Source: CAUPWF01 sp036656615
GTDB lineage: Bacteria; Bacillota; Clostridia; Lachnospirales; Lachnospiraceae
Direction: 5' to 3'
Length of the DNA: 64,000 nucleotides
Assembly (NCBI GenBank): GCA_036656615.1
Contig: JAVXHY010000001.1
Span: 124,001-188,000, forward strand
Under the pieces are notes generated by a model that did not search any database, had not been told where the DNA came from, and saw only the letters and a list, made by a program, of their open reading frames with translations. The position numbers and the translations under genes were made by a program. Position 1 is the first letter of the stretch. Each line of letters starts with the position of its first letter. Positions 31,836-41,893 of the stretch are shown here, in pieces.

Positions 31836-34319
31836 ATGAATTATGGGAAAGAAAAAGCTTCTAAAAAGCAAAGTGATATTTCTTCAAAATCAAAAATGCA
31901 AAAGAAAAAAGCCGGTGTAAGGTTTTTTAAAGGCCTTTTAGTATGTTGTATCATATTAGCAATTGTAGGCGCAGCAGGTGCTGGTTTATTTTTTAAAAAA
32001 ATTTTGAAAGATACACCTCAAATTTCACCAACAGATGTGAAGCCTAGTGGCTATTCAACTACTGTATACACACAGGATGGCGTGGAATTAGAACGCTTTA
32101 TTTCATCTGGTTCTAATCGTATTTATAAATCAATGCCGGAAATACCTGTTGATTTACAGCATGCTTTCGTAGCAATCGAAGATGAACGTTTTTACCAGCA
32201 TAATGGTATTGACTTGCAAGGTATTGCCAGGGCAGCCGTTGTAGGTCTTACAAGGGGTAATTTCTCCGAAGGTGCCAGTACCATTACTCAACAATTAATC
32301 AAAAACAATGTATTTCCGAATTTTACAAAAGAAAAGACATTTTACGATCGTGTAGAACGAAAATTACAAGAACAATTTCTTGCAGTAGAAATTGAAAAAC
32401 AAATGCCAAAAGATGAAATATTAGAAGCTTATATGAACACCATTAATCTTGGTCAAAATACCTTAGGTGTGCAATCTGCTTCCCGTCGTTATTTTAATAA
32501 AGATGTATCCGAGCTGACACTTTCGGAAGCTAGTGTTATTGCAGGAATTACTCAAAATCCCGGTCTATATAATCCGGTAACCAATCCACAGGATAACGCT
32601 GAGCGAAGAAAAAAAGTATTAGGTGATATGATGAAACAAAAGTATATTACCAAAGAAGCTTATGATGCTGCATTAGCCGATCCGGTATATGAACGCATTC
32701 AAAGTACCAATGTGGAAGCGGAAGTAGATTCTCCTTACAGCTATTTTATCGACGAATTATCGAAAAATGTAATTGAAGATCTAAAGACCAAGAAGAATTA
32801 TACAGATGCTCAAGCTTATAACGCTGTATACAGTGGCGGTTTAAGTATCTATGCTACACAAGATCAAGGCATGCAGCAGATATGTAATGAAGAATTTGAC
32901 AATCCGGACAATTATCCGGCACTGACAGAAGTTGGTGTGGATTACCGCCTAACAATAACTCGTGGAAATGGAAATGTAGAAAACTACAGTACTGAAATGT
33001 TTGCAGACTATATTCGCAATGCGCGTGGCGAGGAATATCCTCTTATATTCTCAGACAATGACCAGGCTGTCGCAGCTGTAGAAGAATTTAAATCTACCCT
33101 TGGAATTCAAGAGGGTGATACAATCGTTGAAAAATTAGGCTTATCTCTTCAGCCACAGGCTTCTGTTGTAATTATGGATCAGAAGACAGGCTATGTAAAA
33201 GCCATGGTAGGTGGACGTGGTGCCAAAGATGGAAGTCTTTCTTTGAACCGTGCTACAGATACTTATCGTCAACCTGGATCCTGCTTTAAGATCTTGTCTA
33301 CCTATGCTCCGGCTATAGATGCAGCTGGAAGAACACTTGCCACGGTACTCAAAGACGAACCTTTTAACTATGATAATGGAAAACCTGTAAAGAACTGGTA
33401 TCCTGGTTACAAAGGAAATGTTACCATACGAAAAGCGATTGAACAGTCCATGAATATCATTGCAGTAAAAACACTGACAGAAATCACACCACAGCTTGGT
33501 TTTAACTATTTGAAGAACTTTGGATTCACCACGCTAGAAGATGGAACCAATCCGGACAAGCCTGGCTTTTCAGATATCCAGCAGGCTACTGCTCTTGGTG
33601 GAATTACAAATGGTGTAGAAAATATTGAAATGACTGCAGCCTATGCTGCAATCGCAAATAATGGCACTTATATAAAACCAGTTTTATATACAAAGATATT
33701 GGACCATGATGGAAATGTGTTGTTAGACAATACCCCAGAAACACACCCTGTTATTCAAGAAACAACAGCTGCACTGCTTACTAATGCAATGATAGATGTT
33801 GTTACGAAAGGGACTGGTACCAAAGCCAAATTAAGTAATATGCCTGTATCCGGTAAAACAGGAACAACCTCCGATAACAAGGATATTTGGTTTTCCGCAT
33901 ATACCCCTTATTTAACTTGTTCTGTCTGGGGTGGTTATGATACAAATAAAGACTTAAATGAACACGATACATCCTGGCATTTAGTCTTGTGGCACAATAT
34001 TATGGAACGAATCCATGCCGGCCTGCCAACGGTTGAATTTACATTACCACCTACCATAGAGCAGAAATCAATTTGTCCTACTTCCGGTTTATTAGCAGTG
34101 GCAGATGTATGTCCTGCTTATACAGAGGTATTCGCAGCAGGTACAGCACCAACACAAACTTGTACCACACATGTTGGTTCTTATAAGAAGAAGGATGAGG
34201 AAAAACCGAATGAAGCAGCTCCAGCTCCGGCTCCAGCTCCAACTCCGGAAGCTCCGGCTCCGGCTCCAGCTCCGACTCCTACGCCGGAACCTACGCCACC
34301 CCCGACTCCGACTCCATAG
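31836..34319 (+). CDS. Class A penicillin-binding protein (PBP1A-like)
   Basis: An 827-residue bifunctional cell-wall synthase anchored by one N-terminal membrane segment (about 32-54). The glycosyltransferase domain has EDERFYQHNGID (catalytic Glu115), EGASTITQQLIKN and RKLQEQFLAVEIE. The transpeptidase domain has SCFK (about 482-485, active Ser), SMN (about 537) and SGKTGT (about 672-677). The last 35 residues are a low-complexity Pro/Ala/Thr/Glu tail, likely disordered and exposed. A strong promoter precedes it and a terminator follows. It is monocistronic. Confidence 0.96.
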   Translation: MNYGKEKASKKQSDISSKSKMQKKKAGVRFFKGLLVCCIILAIVGAAGAGLFFKKILKDTPQISPTDVKPSGYSTTVYTQDGVELERFISSGSNRIYKSMPEIPVDLQHAFVAIEDERFYQHNGIDLQGIARAAVVGLTRGNFSEGASTITQQLIKNNVFPNFTKEKTFYDRVERKLQEQFLAVEIEKQMPKDEILEAYMNTINLGQNTLGVQSASRRYFNKDVSELTLSEASVIAGITQNPGLYNPVTNPQDNAERRKKVLGDMMKQKYITKEAYDAALADPVYERIQSTNVEAEVDSPYSYFIDELSKNVIEDLKTKKNYTDAQAYNAVYSGGLSIYATQDQGMQQICNEEFDNPDNYPALTEVGVDYRLTITRGNGNVENYSTEMFADYIRNARGEEYPLIFSDNDQAVAAVEEFKSTLGIQEGDTIVEKLGLSLQPQASVVIMDQKTGYVKAMVGGRGAKDGSLSLNRATDTYRQPGSCFKILSTYAPAIDAAGRTLATVLKDEPFNYDNGKPVKNWYPGYKGNVTIRKAIEQSMNIIAVKTLTEITPQLGFNYLKNFGFTTLEDGTNPDKPGFSDIQQATALGGITNGVENIEMTAAYAAIANNGTYIKPVLYTKILDHDGNVLLDNTPETHPVIQETTAALLTNAMIDVVTKGTGTKAKLSNMPVSGKTGTTSDNKDIWFSAYTPYLTCSVWGGYDTNKDLNEHDTSWHLVLWHNIMERIHAGLPTVEFTLPPTIEQKSICPTSGLLAVADVCPAYTEVFAAGTAPTQTCTTHVGSYKKKDEEKPNEAAPAPAPAPTPEAPAPAPAPTPTPEPTPPPTPTP
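34218..34316 (+). repeat. Pro-rich coding repeat at the PBP C-terminus
   Basis: Imperfect tandem GCTCC(A/G) and ACTCC(G/A)/ACGCC(G/A) codon pairs encode alternating Ala-Pro and Thr-Pro. Such tracts change length easily by slippage and may differ between strains. It is an internal coding repeat, not a mobile element. Confidence 0.7.
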
Positions 34320-34335
34320 TGATAAAATACTGAAG

Positions 34336-34372
34336 AAAAAAACAGCCATCCGTTATGAGATGGCTGTTTTTT
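34336..34372 (+). terminator. Terminator after the class A PBP gene
   Basis: AAAAAACAGCCATC pairs with GATGGCTGTTTTTT. It also overlaps the stop codon of the convergent glucokinase gene, so it can serve both. Confidence 0.85.
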
Positions 34373-35303
34373 AGTTCAATATCATTTTTGCTGCTCCATA
34401 AATGCCTGCATCATTTCCTAATTCTGCAAGGGAGAATCGAACATCTTTATTAGAATTAAAAGCATATTCCTGGTATTTTTTCTCAATATAGGGCAAAATA
34501 ATCTCTCCTGCCTTAGATACTCCACCACCAATTACAATGGTTGCAGGGTCTGCAAGAACCGCAATATTGGCTAGTGCATATCCTAAATAAGTACCAAATT
34601 CCTCCGCTATTTCTTTCGCCACCTCATCTCCCGCCTTTACTGCATCAAATACACTTTTCGCACTAAGATCCAAGGGCAAAAGTATACTGGGTCTAGATGT
34701 GGCAGCCAGTTTTCTTTTTGCAAGACGTACAATTCCAGTTGCCGAAGCATATTGCTCCAGACATCCCTTCTTTCCACAGCCACATGCTTCCTGTTCCTTA
34801 TAATTAACACACATATGCCCAATTTCTCCACCTGCACCATTGGCTCCACTTAAAACCCTACCATTTACAATAATTCCTCCGCCAACACCGGTTCCCAGGG
34901 TTACCATGATCAAATTAAGATTTCCGTACCCTCCACCTTTCCACATTTCACCTAAGGCTGCTATATTTGCATCATTTCCCACACTTACATGTAATCTAGT
35001 CGATTCTTCTATCTCATGTCTAACTTCTTTATATTTCCATCCCAGATTCGCACTGCCACGTACAATACCTTCTTTAGAAACAGGAGCCGGTACTCCCACA
35101 CCAATACCTAGAATCCGATTTTTTTCTATCTGCTTTTCCTGCAGCTTTTGTTCTATGGATTCTACAATATCTGGAATAATACTCATCCCTTCATTTTCAG
35201 TTCGAGTCTTGATTTCCCACCTGTCAATCAGTTGTCCATTAAATTCAAATAGCCCTATTTTAACTGTAGTTCCACCAATATCTACACCAAAACAATAATT
35301 CAT
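34371..35303 (-). CDS. glk: Glucokinase, ROK family
   Basis: A 310-residue ATP-dependent sugar kinase. The phosphate-binding loop is GVDIGGTTVKIG (residues about 6-17). The sugar-binding region is GNDANIAALGE with the catalytic Asp and GTGVGGGIIVNG. The ROK zinc motif is CGCGKKGCLEQYASATGI with the usual three Cys. The motifs and length match Gram-positive glucokinase rather than an HTH-bearing ROK repressor. It begins 20 bases downstream of hprK, linking glucose phosphorylation with catabolite-repression control. Exact sugar specificity is inferred. Confidence 0.92.
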   Translation of the reverse strand: MNYCFGVDIGGTTVKIGLFEFNGQLIDRWEIKTRTENEGMSIIPDIVESIEQKLQEKQIEKNRILGIGVGVPAPVSKEGIVRGSANLGWKYKEVRHEIEESTRLHVSVGNDANIAALGEMWKGGGYGNLNLIMVTLGTGVGGGIIVNGRVLSGANGAGGEIGHMCVNYKEQEACGCGKKGCLEQYASATGIVRLAKRKLAATSRPSILLPLDLSAKSVFDAVKAGDEVAKEIAEEFGTYLGYALANIAVLADPATIVIGGGVSKAGEIILPYIEKKYQEYAFNSNKDVRFSLAELGNDAGIYGAAKMILN

Positions 35304-35323
35304 ACCTTGTTCTCCTTGTGTTT

Positions 35324-36250
35324 TTATTTTTTCTTCGTCAAGTTCTCCTGCACCCGTCGATACAGTTCTTGTGCCGCATTATAACCCATTTGTTTCTGTC
35401 TGTGATTCACAGATGCAGCCTCCACTATAATAGCCAGATTTCGACCCGGTCTAATTGGTATCGAGTGACATACTACTTTATTTCCTAGGAACTCCGTATA
35501 CTCTTCTTCCAATCCCAATCGGTCATATTCCTTATCCTTATTCCAATCCTCCAGCGTAATAACCAAGTCAATATTTTGTGTTTCTCTTACACTTTGTACC
35601 CCAAATAGAGTCTTAACATCTACAATTCCAATTCCACGAAGTTCAATAAAGTGGCGGGTAATATCCGGAGCCGTTCCAACTAGTGTTTCATCACTTACTT
35701 TATGAATTTCAACAACGTCATCAGTAACCAAACGGTGTCCTCGTTTAATCAACTCTAAAGCTGCTTCACTTTTTCCAATTCCACTTTCTCCCATAATCAA
35801 TACACCAACACCATTCACGTCAACTAGTACTCCATGAATAGAAATACACGGTGCCAATTCCACATTCAGCCAGCGGATGATCTCTGCCATAAAAGCTGAC
35901 GTCTTTTTATCTGTTAAGAAAACAGGAATATTTTGTTTGATTGCTTTTTGTAATAGTTCTTCCTCTGGTTCAAGTTCACGGCTAAAAATAATACATGGCA
36001 TGCTATATGACAACAAGGTATCATATACCTTAGACTTTGTATGCGCCTCTAAGGTCTGCAAATACATATACTCTACATATCCGATTACTTGTACCCTATC
36101 TGATTCAAAATGGTCAAAAAAACCTGCTAACTGCAATGCCGGACGATTGATATCCGGTACAAGCACTTTGCGGTCTAAAATCTCAATTTCCGGAGTCAAA
36201 TTCTTTAAATTCATCTTTTCAACAAGTTTTTTTAATTCTACACCCTTCAT
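35324..36250 (-). CDS. hprK: HPr kinase/phosphorylase
   Basis: A 308-residue bifunctional enzyme that phosphorylates and dephosphorylates HPr at Ser46, the switch for catabolite repression in Firmicutes. The N-terminal domain (1-130) is followed by the P-loop GESGIGKS (154-161) and the family signature HFIELRGIGIVDV. The K3/H-loop region is in CHSIPIRPGRNLAIIVEAA. I choose the start at 36250 (AAGGAG 7 bases before); the longer frame has no such site. It lies between glk and uvrC with 20-base gaps on either side, suggesting an operon. Confidence 0.96.
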   Translation of the reverse strand: MKGVELKKLVEKMNLKNLTPEIEILDRKVLVPDINRPALQLAGFFDHFESDRVQVIGYVEYMYLQTLEAHTKSKVYDTLLSYSMPCIIFSRELEPEEELLQKAIKQNIPVFLTDKKTSAFMAEIIRWLNVELAPCISIHGVLVDVNGVGVLIMGESGIGKSEAALELIKRGHRLVTDDVVEIHKVSDETLVGTAPDITRHFIELRGIGIVDVKTLFGVQSVRETQNIDLVITLEDWNKDKEYDRLGLEEEYTEFLGNKVVCHSIPIRPGRNLAIIVEAASVNHRQKQMGYNAAQELYRRVQENLTKKK

Positions 36251-36270
36251 ATTAGTCTCCTTTTTTCTCA

Positions 36271-38145
36271 TCATTCTTCCTTTAGTATATCATAATCATG
36301 AAAAAATTTGTACACACCTTCTGCTGATTTTTCATTCATGGTGGGCAAAGCCTTTAGTTGTTCTACTGTCGCCTCCTTGATCTCATCAAGGCTGGAAAAA
36401 TTTCTCATTAAATCCTTCCGTCTTGCAGGACCTATGCCCGAAATGTCATCTAATATAGAATGAATCTGCCCCTGCCCCCGAAGCTTTCTGTGAAATTCTA
36501 TTGCAAATCGATGGGCTTCATCCTGAATTCTAGTAATGAGTCGAAATCCTTCCGAGGATTTATCGATTAAAATCTCTTGGTTGTTATAATATAACCCTCT
36601 TGTACGATGATTATCATCTTTTACCATCCCACAAACCGGAATATCAAGATGGAGCTGCTCCAATACCTGTAAAGCAATATTGACTTGCCCCTTCCCGCCA
36701 TCCATCATAATTAAATCTGGAAAAGAAGTAAAACGTCCCAGTTCTTTTCCATCCTCCTGTTCTAGAAGTCCGTGTTTAAATCGCCTGCTTAATACTTCTT
36801 CCATAGAGGCATAATCATCCGCTCCCTGAACCCCTTTGATTTTGAATTTTCTATAATCATTTCTTTTTGGTTTACCACGTTCATACACAATCATGGAACC
36901 TACAGAAGCAAATCCATTGGTATTTGAAATATCATATGCTTCCATCCGATTAATATGATCCACTCCAAGTAACTGCTGCAGTTCTTTTACCGCACCTATC
37001 GTACGTCCTTCTTCTCTTTTCAGGCGCTCCATATCTGTGTTTAATACTAGTACCGCATTTTTCCTTGCCAGTTCTACTAACTTCTCCTTTGCACCTTTCT
37101 GTGGAATACTGATATACACACGGCTTCCCCGCTTTTTTGTCAGCCATTCTTCTAGCACTGCTGCTTCTTCAATTTCCTCTTGAAGCATTAATTCTTTGGG
37201 TATATAAGGTGTTCCTGCATAAAATTGTTTGATAAAGCTACCTAGTATTTCACCTTTTGAATCTCCTGGAGCTATCTTTAGATAGAAGTGATCTCGTCCA
37301 ATCAGACGCCCGCCTCTTATAAAAAACACCTGTACCACTGCGTCCATTTCCTCTGTCGCTACTGCTAAGATATCCTTATCTTCACCATCACTATTTGTAA
37401 TCTTTTGCTTTTGAGCAATCTGTTTTACACTAGCCAGTAATTCTCGATATTCAATTGCTTTTTCAAAACGCATTTCCTGAGATGCTTGATTCATTTTATC
37501 TTCCAATTCTTTCATTAGCACTTCGTAATTTCCATTTAGAAAGGATATGGCCTGATTCAAAGATTGTCTGTATTCTTCTTTAGAAATATATCCCTGACAA
37601 GGTGCATTACATTGCTTGATATGATAATTCAGACAAGGACGCTCCAATCCAATATCCTTTGGAAGATTTCGATTACAACTTCTTATATGATAGATTTTTC
37701 TTATAAGTTCAATTGTATCCTTTACTGCTCCAGCACTTGTATAGGGTCCAAAATATTTTGCCTTATCCTTTGCCATTCTTCTTGCGAAAAAAATCCTCGG
37801 GAACTCTTCATTTACGGTAACCTTGATAAAAGGATAAGATTTATCATCCATAAGCATGGTATTATATTTCGGGTGATGTTCCTTAATAAGATTGCATTCT
37901 AACACCAAAGCTTCTAGTTCTGAATCTGTAACAATATATTCAAACCGTGTGATATGAGTAACCATTTGCTCAATCTTCACCCCTTTATTTTTACTGGCTT
38001 GAAAATACTGTCTTACTCTGTTCTTGAGACTGATTGCCTTCCCCACATATATAATTGCATCTTGGTCATCATGCATTAAATAAACCCCTGGCTTTGCCGG
38101 CAATTTTTTTAATTCTTCCTCTATGTCAAAATTAGATTCTTCCAT
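36271..38145 (-). CDS. uvrC: Excinuclease ABC subunit C
   Basis: A 624-residue nucleotide-excision-repair nuclease making both incisions at DNA lesions. The N-terminal GIY-YIG nuclease is KPGVYLMHDDQDAIIYVGKA. A UVR domain follows (about 205-240, NQASQEMRFEKAIEYRELL). The RNase H-like second nuclease includes EAYDISNTNG and DLIMMDGGKGQVN. Tandem helix-hairpin-helix repeats are at the C-terminus (LDDISGIGPARRKDLMRNF). Start choice: 38145; an ATG at 38157 is four codons earlier but abuts the AAAGGAG. It is probably transcribed with hprK and glk. Confidence 0.96.
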   Translation of the reverse strand: MEESNFDIEEELKKLPAKPGVYLMHDDQDAIIYVGKAISLKNRVRQYFQASKNKGVKIEQMVTHITRFEYIVTDSELEALVLECNLIKEHHPKYNTMLMDDKSYPFIKVTVNEEFPRIFFARRMAKDKAKYFGPYTSAGAVKDTIELIRKIYHIRSCNRNLPKDIGLERPCLNYHIKQCNAPCQGYISKEEYRQSLNQAISFLNGNYEVLMKELEDKMNQASQEMRFEKAIEYRELLASVKQIAQKQKITNSDGEDKDILAVATEEMDAVVQVFFIRGGRLIGRDHFYLKIAPGDSKGEILGSFIKQFYAGTPYIPKELMLQEEIEEAAVLEEWLTKKRGSRVYISIPQKGAKEKLVELARKNAVLVLNTDMERLKREEGRTIGAVKELQQLLGVDHINRMEAYDISNTNGFASVGSMIVYERGKPKRNDYRKFKIKGVQGADDYASMEEVLSRRFKHGLLEQEDGKELGRFTSFPDLIMMDGGKGQVNIALQVLEQLHLDIPVCGMVKDDNHRTRGLYYNNQEILIDKSSEGFRLITRIQDEAHRFAIEFHRKLRGQGQIHSILDDISGIGPARRKDLMRNFSSLDEIKEATVEQLKALPTMNEKSAEGVYKFFHDYDILKEE

Positions 38146-38194
38146 TCCTCTTATCATCTCCTTTCCGTGTATAAGCTGCTTTTTATAACGGCAC

Positions 38195-38228
38195 AAAGCA
38201 CCCAATCATTAACCTACCGGGTGCTTTT
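38195..38228. terminator. Stem-loop after ftsH
   Basis: AAAGCACCC (38195-38203) and GGGTGCTTTT (38219-38228) form a 9-bp stem with a 15-base loop. On the minus strand, the direction of ftsH, the following T-run is short, so termination may be partial and allow read-through to uvrC. Confidence 0.55.
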
Positions 38229-38239
38229 GCTCATTTTAA

Positions 38240-40180
38240 TTACTCGGATACCAGCGGTGCTTCTTCCAAAGCCACAACTTCCGGATTTTCCTTTTGTTCT
38301 TTTATTTCTTGATCTTCCGGCTCTGCAATACCTTGTACCTCACGGAATATTTTCATGAATTCTTTTCCATTAATCGTTTCTTTTTCAATTAAAAATGCAG
38401 CAATTTTATCCAAAGCATCTCTATTTTCCAATAATAATCTTTTTGCCTCTTCATAAGATTCCTTCAGCATCTTCATGACTTCTTTATCAATTTCTGCTGC
38501 TGTAGCCTCTCCACAATTCGATACTGCACGACCGTCCAAATATCGATTCTTAATTGACTCTAAGCCAATCAAACCAAATTTCTCTGACATTCCATATTGT
38601 GTAATCATAGAACGAGCAATCTGGGTCGCTTTTTCTATATCATTAGAAGCTCCTGTGGTCACTGTATCAAATACAATTTCTTCTGCTGCACGACCTGCCA
38701 GAAAACCAACCAACATGGCTTCTAATTCTTTCTTTGTGTTCAGGAACTTTTCTTCCTCTGGTGTCTGCATCACATACCCCAAGGCTCCCATGGTTCTTGG
38801 TACAATTGTAATCTTTTGTACCGGCTCTGAATCTTTCTGCAACGCACTGACTAAGGCATGTCCTACCTCATGATAAGATACAATGCGTCGTTCCTCTGCA
38901 TTCATAATTCTATCCTTCTTCTCTTTTCCTACCAGCACTACCTCAACGGCTTCAAATAAATCCGCCTGAGATACTACCTGACGACCATTCTTAACTGCAT
39001 TAATTGCCGCTTCATTTATCATATTCGCTAAATCCGAGCCCACCGCCCCTGAAGTTGCCAAGGCAATTGCTTCTAAATCAACCGTTTCATTCATTTTTAC
39101 ATCTTTGGCATGAACCTTCAAAACATCCACACGACCCTTTAAATCTGGTTTATCTACCACGATTCGACGATCAAAACGTCCCGGACGAAGTAGTGCAGGA
39201 TCTAGAATCTCTGGCCGGTTCGTAGCTGCCAATAACAAAAGACCCTTGTCTGTATCAAATCCATCCATTTCAGCCAGTAGCTGATTCAAGGTCTGTTCAC
39301 GTTCATCATTGCTGCCCATTGCATTGTCACGGCTTTTACCGATTGCATCAATTTCATCAATGAAAATAATACAAGGTGCCATCTTCTGTGCTTCCTTAAA
39401 TAAATCACGAACTCTAGATGCTCCTACCCCCACATACATCTCCACAAATGCAGAGCCTGACAGTGAAAAAAATGGAACCTTAGCTTCTCCTGCTACTGCT
39501 TTAGCCAAAAGTGTCTTTCCAGTTCCCGGAGGTCCGACTAGAAGTGCCCCTTTCGGAAGCTTTGCACCAATTCCCGTATATTTTCCAGGATTATGAAGGA
39601 AGTCTACTACCTCCTGCAAGGATTCCTTGGCTTCATCCTGACCTGCTACATCCTTAAAGGTGATTCCTGTTTCTTTTTCCACATAGAGCTTGGCATTGCT
39701 CTTTCCAACTCCCATCATGCCGCCGCCCTTAGACATTCGCCGCATAATAAAACTTAGACCGATCCAAATAATTGCAAATGGTAATATAATACTGATAAAC
39801 ATATTAAACAGCATGGCAGATGCAGAATCTGGTATGACCTGTCCATATTCAATTCCTGCTTTATACAACCGATCTGATAATGTCTCATCCCTTACTACCC
39901 CTGTATAGTATGTGACCTTAATAGCCTTGCTATCTTGCTTTTTAGGTGTAATGACTAAACGGTCCGAATCGATTTCAACCTTCTTCACCTTACCTTCATC
40001 TACCATCTTAAGAAATTTGCTATAGGTAATTTCTTTTGAAGTACTGTCCTGCATAAATTGATATAAGCCAAAAACTAAAAAGGCTGTAATCAATGTTGTA
40101 AAAACAATAATACTAAGACCCTGTTTATTATTCTTTGGATCTTTCTTATTGTTGTTATTCTTGTTTTGATTGTTATCCAT
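38240..40180 (-). CDS. ftsH: Membrane AAA+ metalloprotease FtsH
   Basis: A 646-residue inner-membrane protease that degrades misassembled membrane proteins and some regulators. An Asn/Lys-rich start (NNQNKNNNNKKD) precedes TM1 (about 22-42), an external loop and TM2 (about 118-145). The AAA+ domain has Walker A GPPGTGKT, Walker B IIFIDEID, and the SRH with RPGRFDRRI. The zinc site is HEVGH (the usual HExxH), with the third ligand in the following helix. I start at 40180, where GGAGG is upstream. A consensus promoter precedes it. Confidence 0.97.
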   Translation of the reverse strand: MDNNQNKNNNNKKDPKNNKQGLSIIVFTTLITAFLVFGLYQFMQDSTSKEITYSKFLKMVDEGKVKKVEIDSDRLVITPKKQDSKAIKVTYYTGVVRDETLSDRLYKAGIEYGQVIPDSASAMLFNMFISIILPFAIIWIGLSFIMRRMSKGGGMMGVGKSNAKLYVEKETGITFKDVAGQDEAKESLQEVVDFLHNPGKYTGIGAKLPKGALLVGPPGTGKTLLAKAVAGEAKVPFFSLSGSAFVEMYVGVGASRVRDLFKEAQKMAPCIIFIDEIDAIGKSRDNAMGSNDEREQTLNQLLAEMDGFDTDKGLLLLAATNRPEILDPALLRPGRFDRRIVVDKPDLKGRVDVLKVHAKDVKMNETVDLEAIALATSGAVGSDLANMINEAAINAVKNGRQVVSQADLFEAVEVVLVGKEKKDRIMNAEERRIVSYHEVGHALVSALQKDSEPVQKITIVPRTMGALGYVMQTPEEEKFLNTKKELEAMLVGFLAGRAAEEIVFDTVTTGASNDIEKATQIARSMITQYGMSEKFGLIGLESIKNRYLDGRAVSNCGEATAAEIDKEVMKMLKESYEEAKRLLLENRDALDKIAAFLIEKETINGKEFMKIFREVQGIAEPEDQEIKEQKENPEVVALEEAPLVSE

Positions 40181-40208
40181 TTTTATCCTCCTATGTACCA
40201 TCTTCTTC

Positions 40209-40237
40209 ATTATACGGACACACCAACTATAAATCAA
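40209..40237 (-). promoter_or_regulatory. Promoter of ftsH
   Basis: On the minus strand TTGATT (40237-40232), a 17-base spacer and TATAAT (40214-40209). It lies about 30 bases before the start codon. Confidence 0.75.
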
Positions 40238-40362
40238 TAAAAACATTATGAAATGACGAACACAATTCTAAATCTTTTCTAAACTTCATTTTTGTAGTAT
40301 ACTATTAAAAGTAATGTTGATTACTATTGACAAAATGAAAATCAGAAAAGGAAAGAACACAT

Positions 40363-41841
40363 ATGAAAATTGGATTTGACAACGAAAAATATCTGACTAT
40401 GCAATCAGAGCATATCCGAGAACGAATTAATCAATTTGATAACAAGCTTTATTTGGAATTTGGCGGAAAGCTTTTTGATGACTATCATGCTTCCAGAGTC
40501 CTTCCCGGCTTCGCTCCCGACAGTAAGCTTCGTCTTTTGATGCAATTATCTGATCAGGCAGAAATCGTAATTGTAATTAGTGCCGGCGACATTGAAAAGA
40601 ATAAGGTTCGTGGTGATTTGGGCATCACCTATGATTCAGACGTTCTGCGCCTGATGGATGAATTCAAAGAAAAAGGCTTATATGTGGGCAGTGTAGTGAT
40701 TACTCAATACTCTAGACAAAATAGTGCTAATTTATTCAAAGCACGTCTAGAAAAATTAGGCATTAAAGTATACACCCACTTTGCAATTGAAGGCTATCCG
40801 TCTAATATCCCTCTGATTGTAAGTGAAGAGGGCTATGGAAAGAATGATTATATCGAAACCACCCGACCACTGGTAATTATTACCGCACCAGGACCAGGAA
40901 GTGGTAAAATGGCCACCTGTCTGTCTCAGCTCTATCACGAACACAATAGGGGCGTACGGGCCGGTTATGCCAAATTTGAGACCTTTCCAGTTTGGAATCT
41001 TCCTTTAAAGCATCCAGTCAATCTTGCCTATGAAGCGGCTACTGCTGACTTAAACGATATCAATATCATTGATCCTTTTCATTTAGAAGCCTATGGAATC
41101 ACTACTGTAAATTACAATAGAGATGTGGAGATTTTCCCGGTTCTTGATGCAATTTTCGAGAAAATATATGGAACAAATCCATACAAGTCCCCTACTGACA
41201 TGGGGGTCAACATGGCTGGAAACTGTATTATTGATGATGGCGTATGTCAGGAAGCTTCCAAGCAGGAAATTATACGCCGGTATTATACTTCCTTGAATAA
41301 TTTATTAAATGGCATCTGCATGGAAGATGAAGTATTTAAATTGGAACTCTTAATGAAACAGGCTCATTTAACAGTCAATGACCGTAGTGTGGTTGCTGCA
41401 GCATTAGACCGTGCCACGAAGACAGGTGCCCCTGCCTCTGCTTTGGAACTTCCCGACGGCAGAATTATTACCGGGAAAACAAGCAACCTGCTAGGAGCTT
41501 CTGCAGCACTCATCTTAAATGTACTGAAAGATTTGGCTCATATCGATCACGATACCCATGTTATTTCTCCTGCTGCCATTGAACCTATTCAGAACTTAAA
41601 GATCAAATACCTAGGAAGCAAGAATCCAAGACTTCATATTGATGAGGTGCTGATTGCCCTTTCTATCAGTGCCGCTACCAATCCCATTGCACAGCTGGCT
41701 TTAGAACAGATTCCAAAGCTTCATGGATGCCAGGTCCATACATCGGTTATGTTAGCAGCCATCGACGAAAAACAATTTAAGAAATTATCCATTCAGTTTA
41801 CTTCAGAAGCAAAATACGAAAATAAATCCATTTATCATTAA
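40363..41841 (+). CDS. DUF1846 (UPF0371) protein
   Basis: A 492-residue cytosolic protein of the DUF1846 family, common in Firmicutes and Actinobacteria. The N-terminus (MKIGFDNEKYLTMQSEHIRERINQFDNKLYLEFGGKLFDDYHASRVLPGF) is the family signature. A P-loop-like APGPGSGKMATCLSQLY at about 176-192 suggests nucleotide or phosphate binding. A DxDTH-like and HVISPAAIEPIQNLK region is near the end. Structures of the family exist but a function is not established. AAAGGAAAGAACACAT precedes the ATG. It is monocistronic and divergent from ftsH, with a strong terminator. Confidence 0.88.
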   Translation: MKIGFDNEKYLTMQSEHIRERINQFDNKLYLEFGGKLFDDYHASRVLPGFAPDSKLRLLMQLSDQAEIVIVISAGDIEKNKVRGDLGITYDSDVLRLMDEFKEKGLYVGSVVITQYSRQNSANLFKARLEKLGIKVYTHFAIEGYPSNIPLIVSEEGYGKNDYIETTRPLVIITAPGPGSGKMATCLSQLYHEHNRGVRAGYAKFETFPVWNLPLKHPVNLAYEAATADLNDINIIDPFHLEAYGITTVNYNRDVEIFPVLDAIFEKIYGTNPYKSPTDMGVNMAGNCIIDDGVCQEASKQEIIRRYYTSLNNLLNGICMEDEVFKLELLMKQAHLTVNDRSVVAAALDRATKTGAPASALELPDGRIITGKTSNLLGASAALILNVLKDLAHIDHDTHVISPAAIEPIQNLKIKYLGSKNPRLHIDEVLIALSISAATNPIAQLALEQIPKLHGCQVHTSVMLAAIDEKQFKKLSIQFTSEAKYENKSIYH

Positions 41842-41844
41842 TTT

Positions 41845-41890
41845 AAAAAGGAGGTGCGCACTCATTACTGGGTGCAGCACCTCCTTTTCT
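41845..41890. terminator. Terminator between DUF1846 gene and ABC exporter genes
   Basis: AAAAGGAGGTGC and GCACCTCCTTTT form a perfect 12-bp stem, followed by TCTTAA on the plus strand and by T-rich sequence on the minus strand. It serves the two convergent genes. Confidence 0.8.
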
Positions 41891-41893
41891 TAA

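Noticed and set aside
34218..34316. Repeat resembling a short CRISPR or microsatellite
   Set aside because: It is in-frame coding repeat for a Pro-rich tail without regular spacers.
34092..34374. Open frames rich in Arg/Leu and Arg/Ser opposite or out of frame with the PBP tail
   Set aside because: They are shadows of the Ala-Pro/Thr-Pro coding repeat; no start signal or independent evidence.
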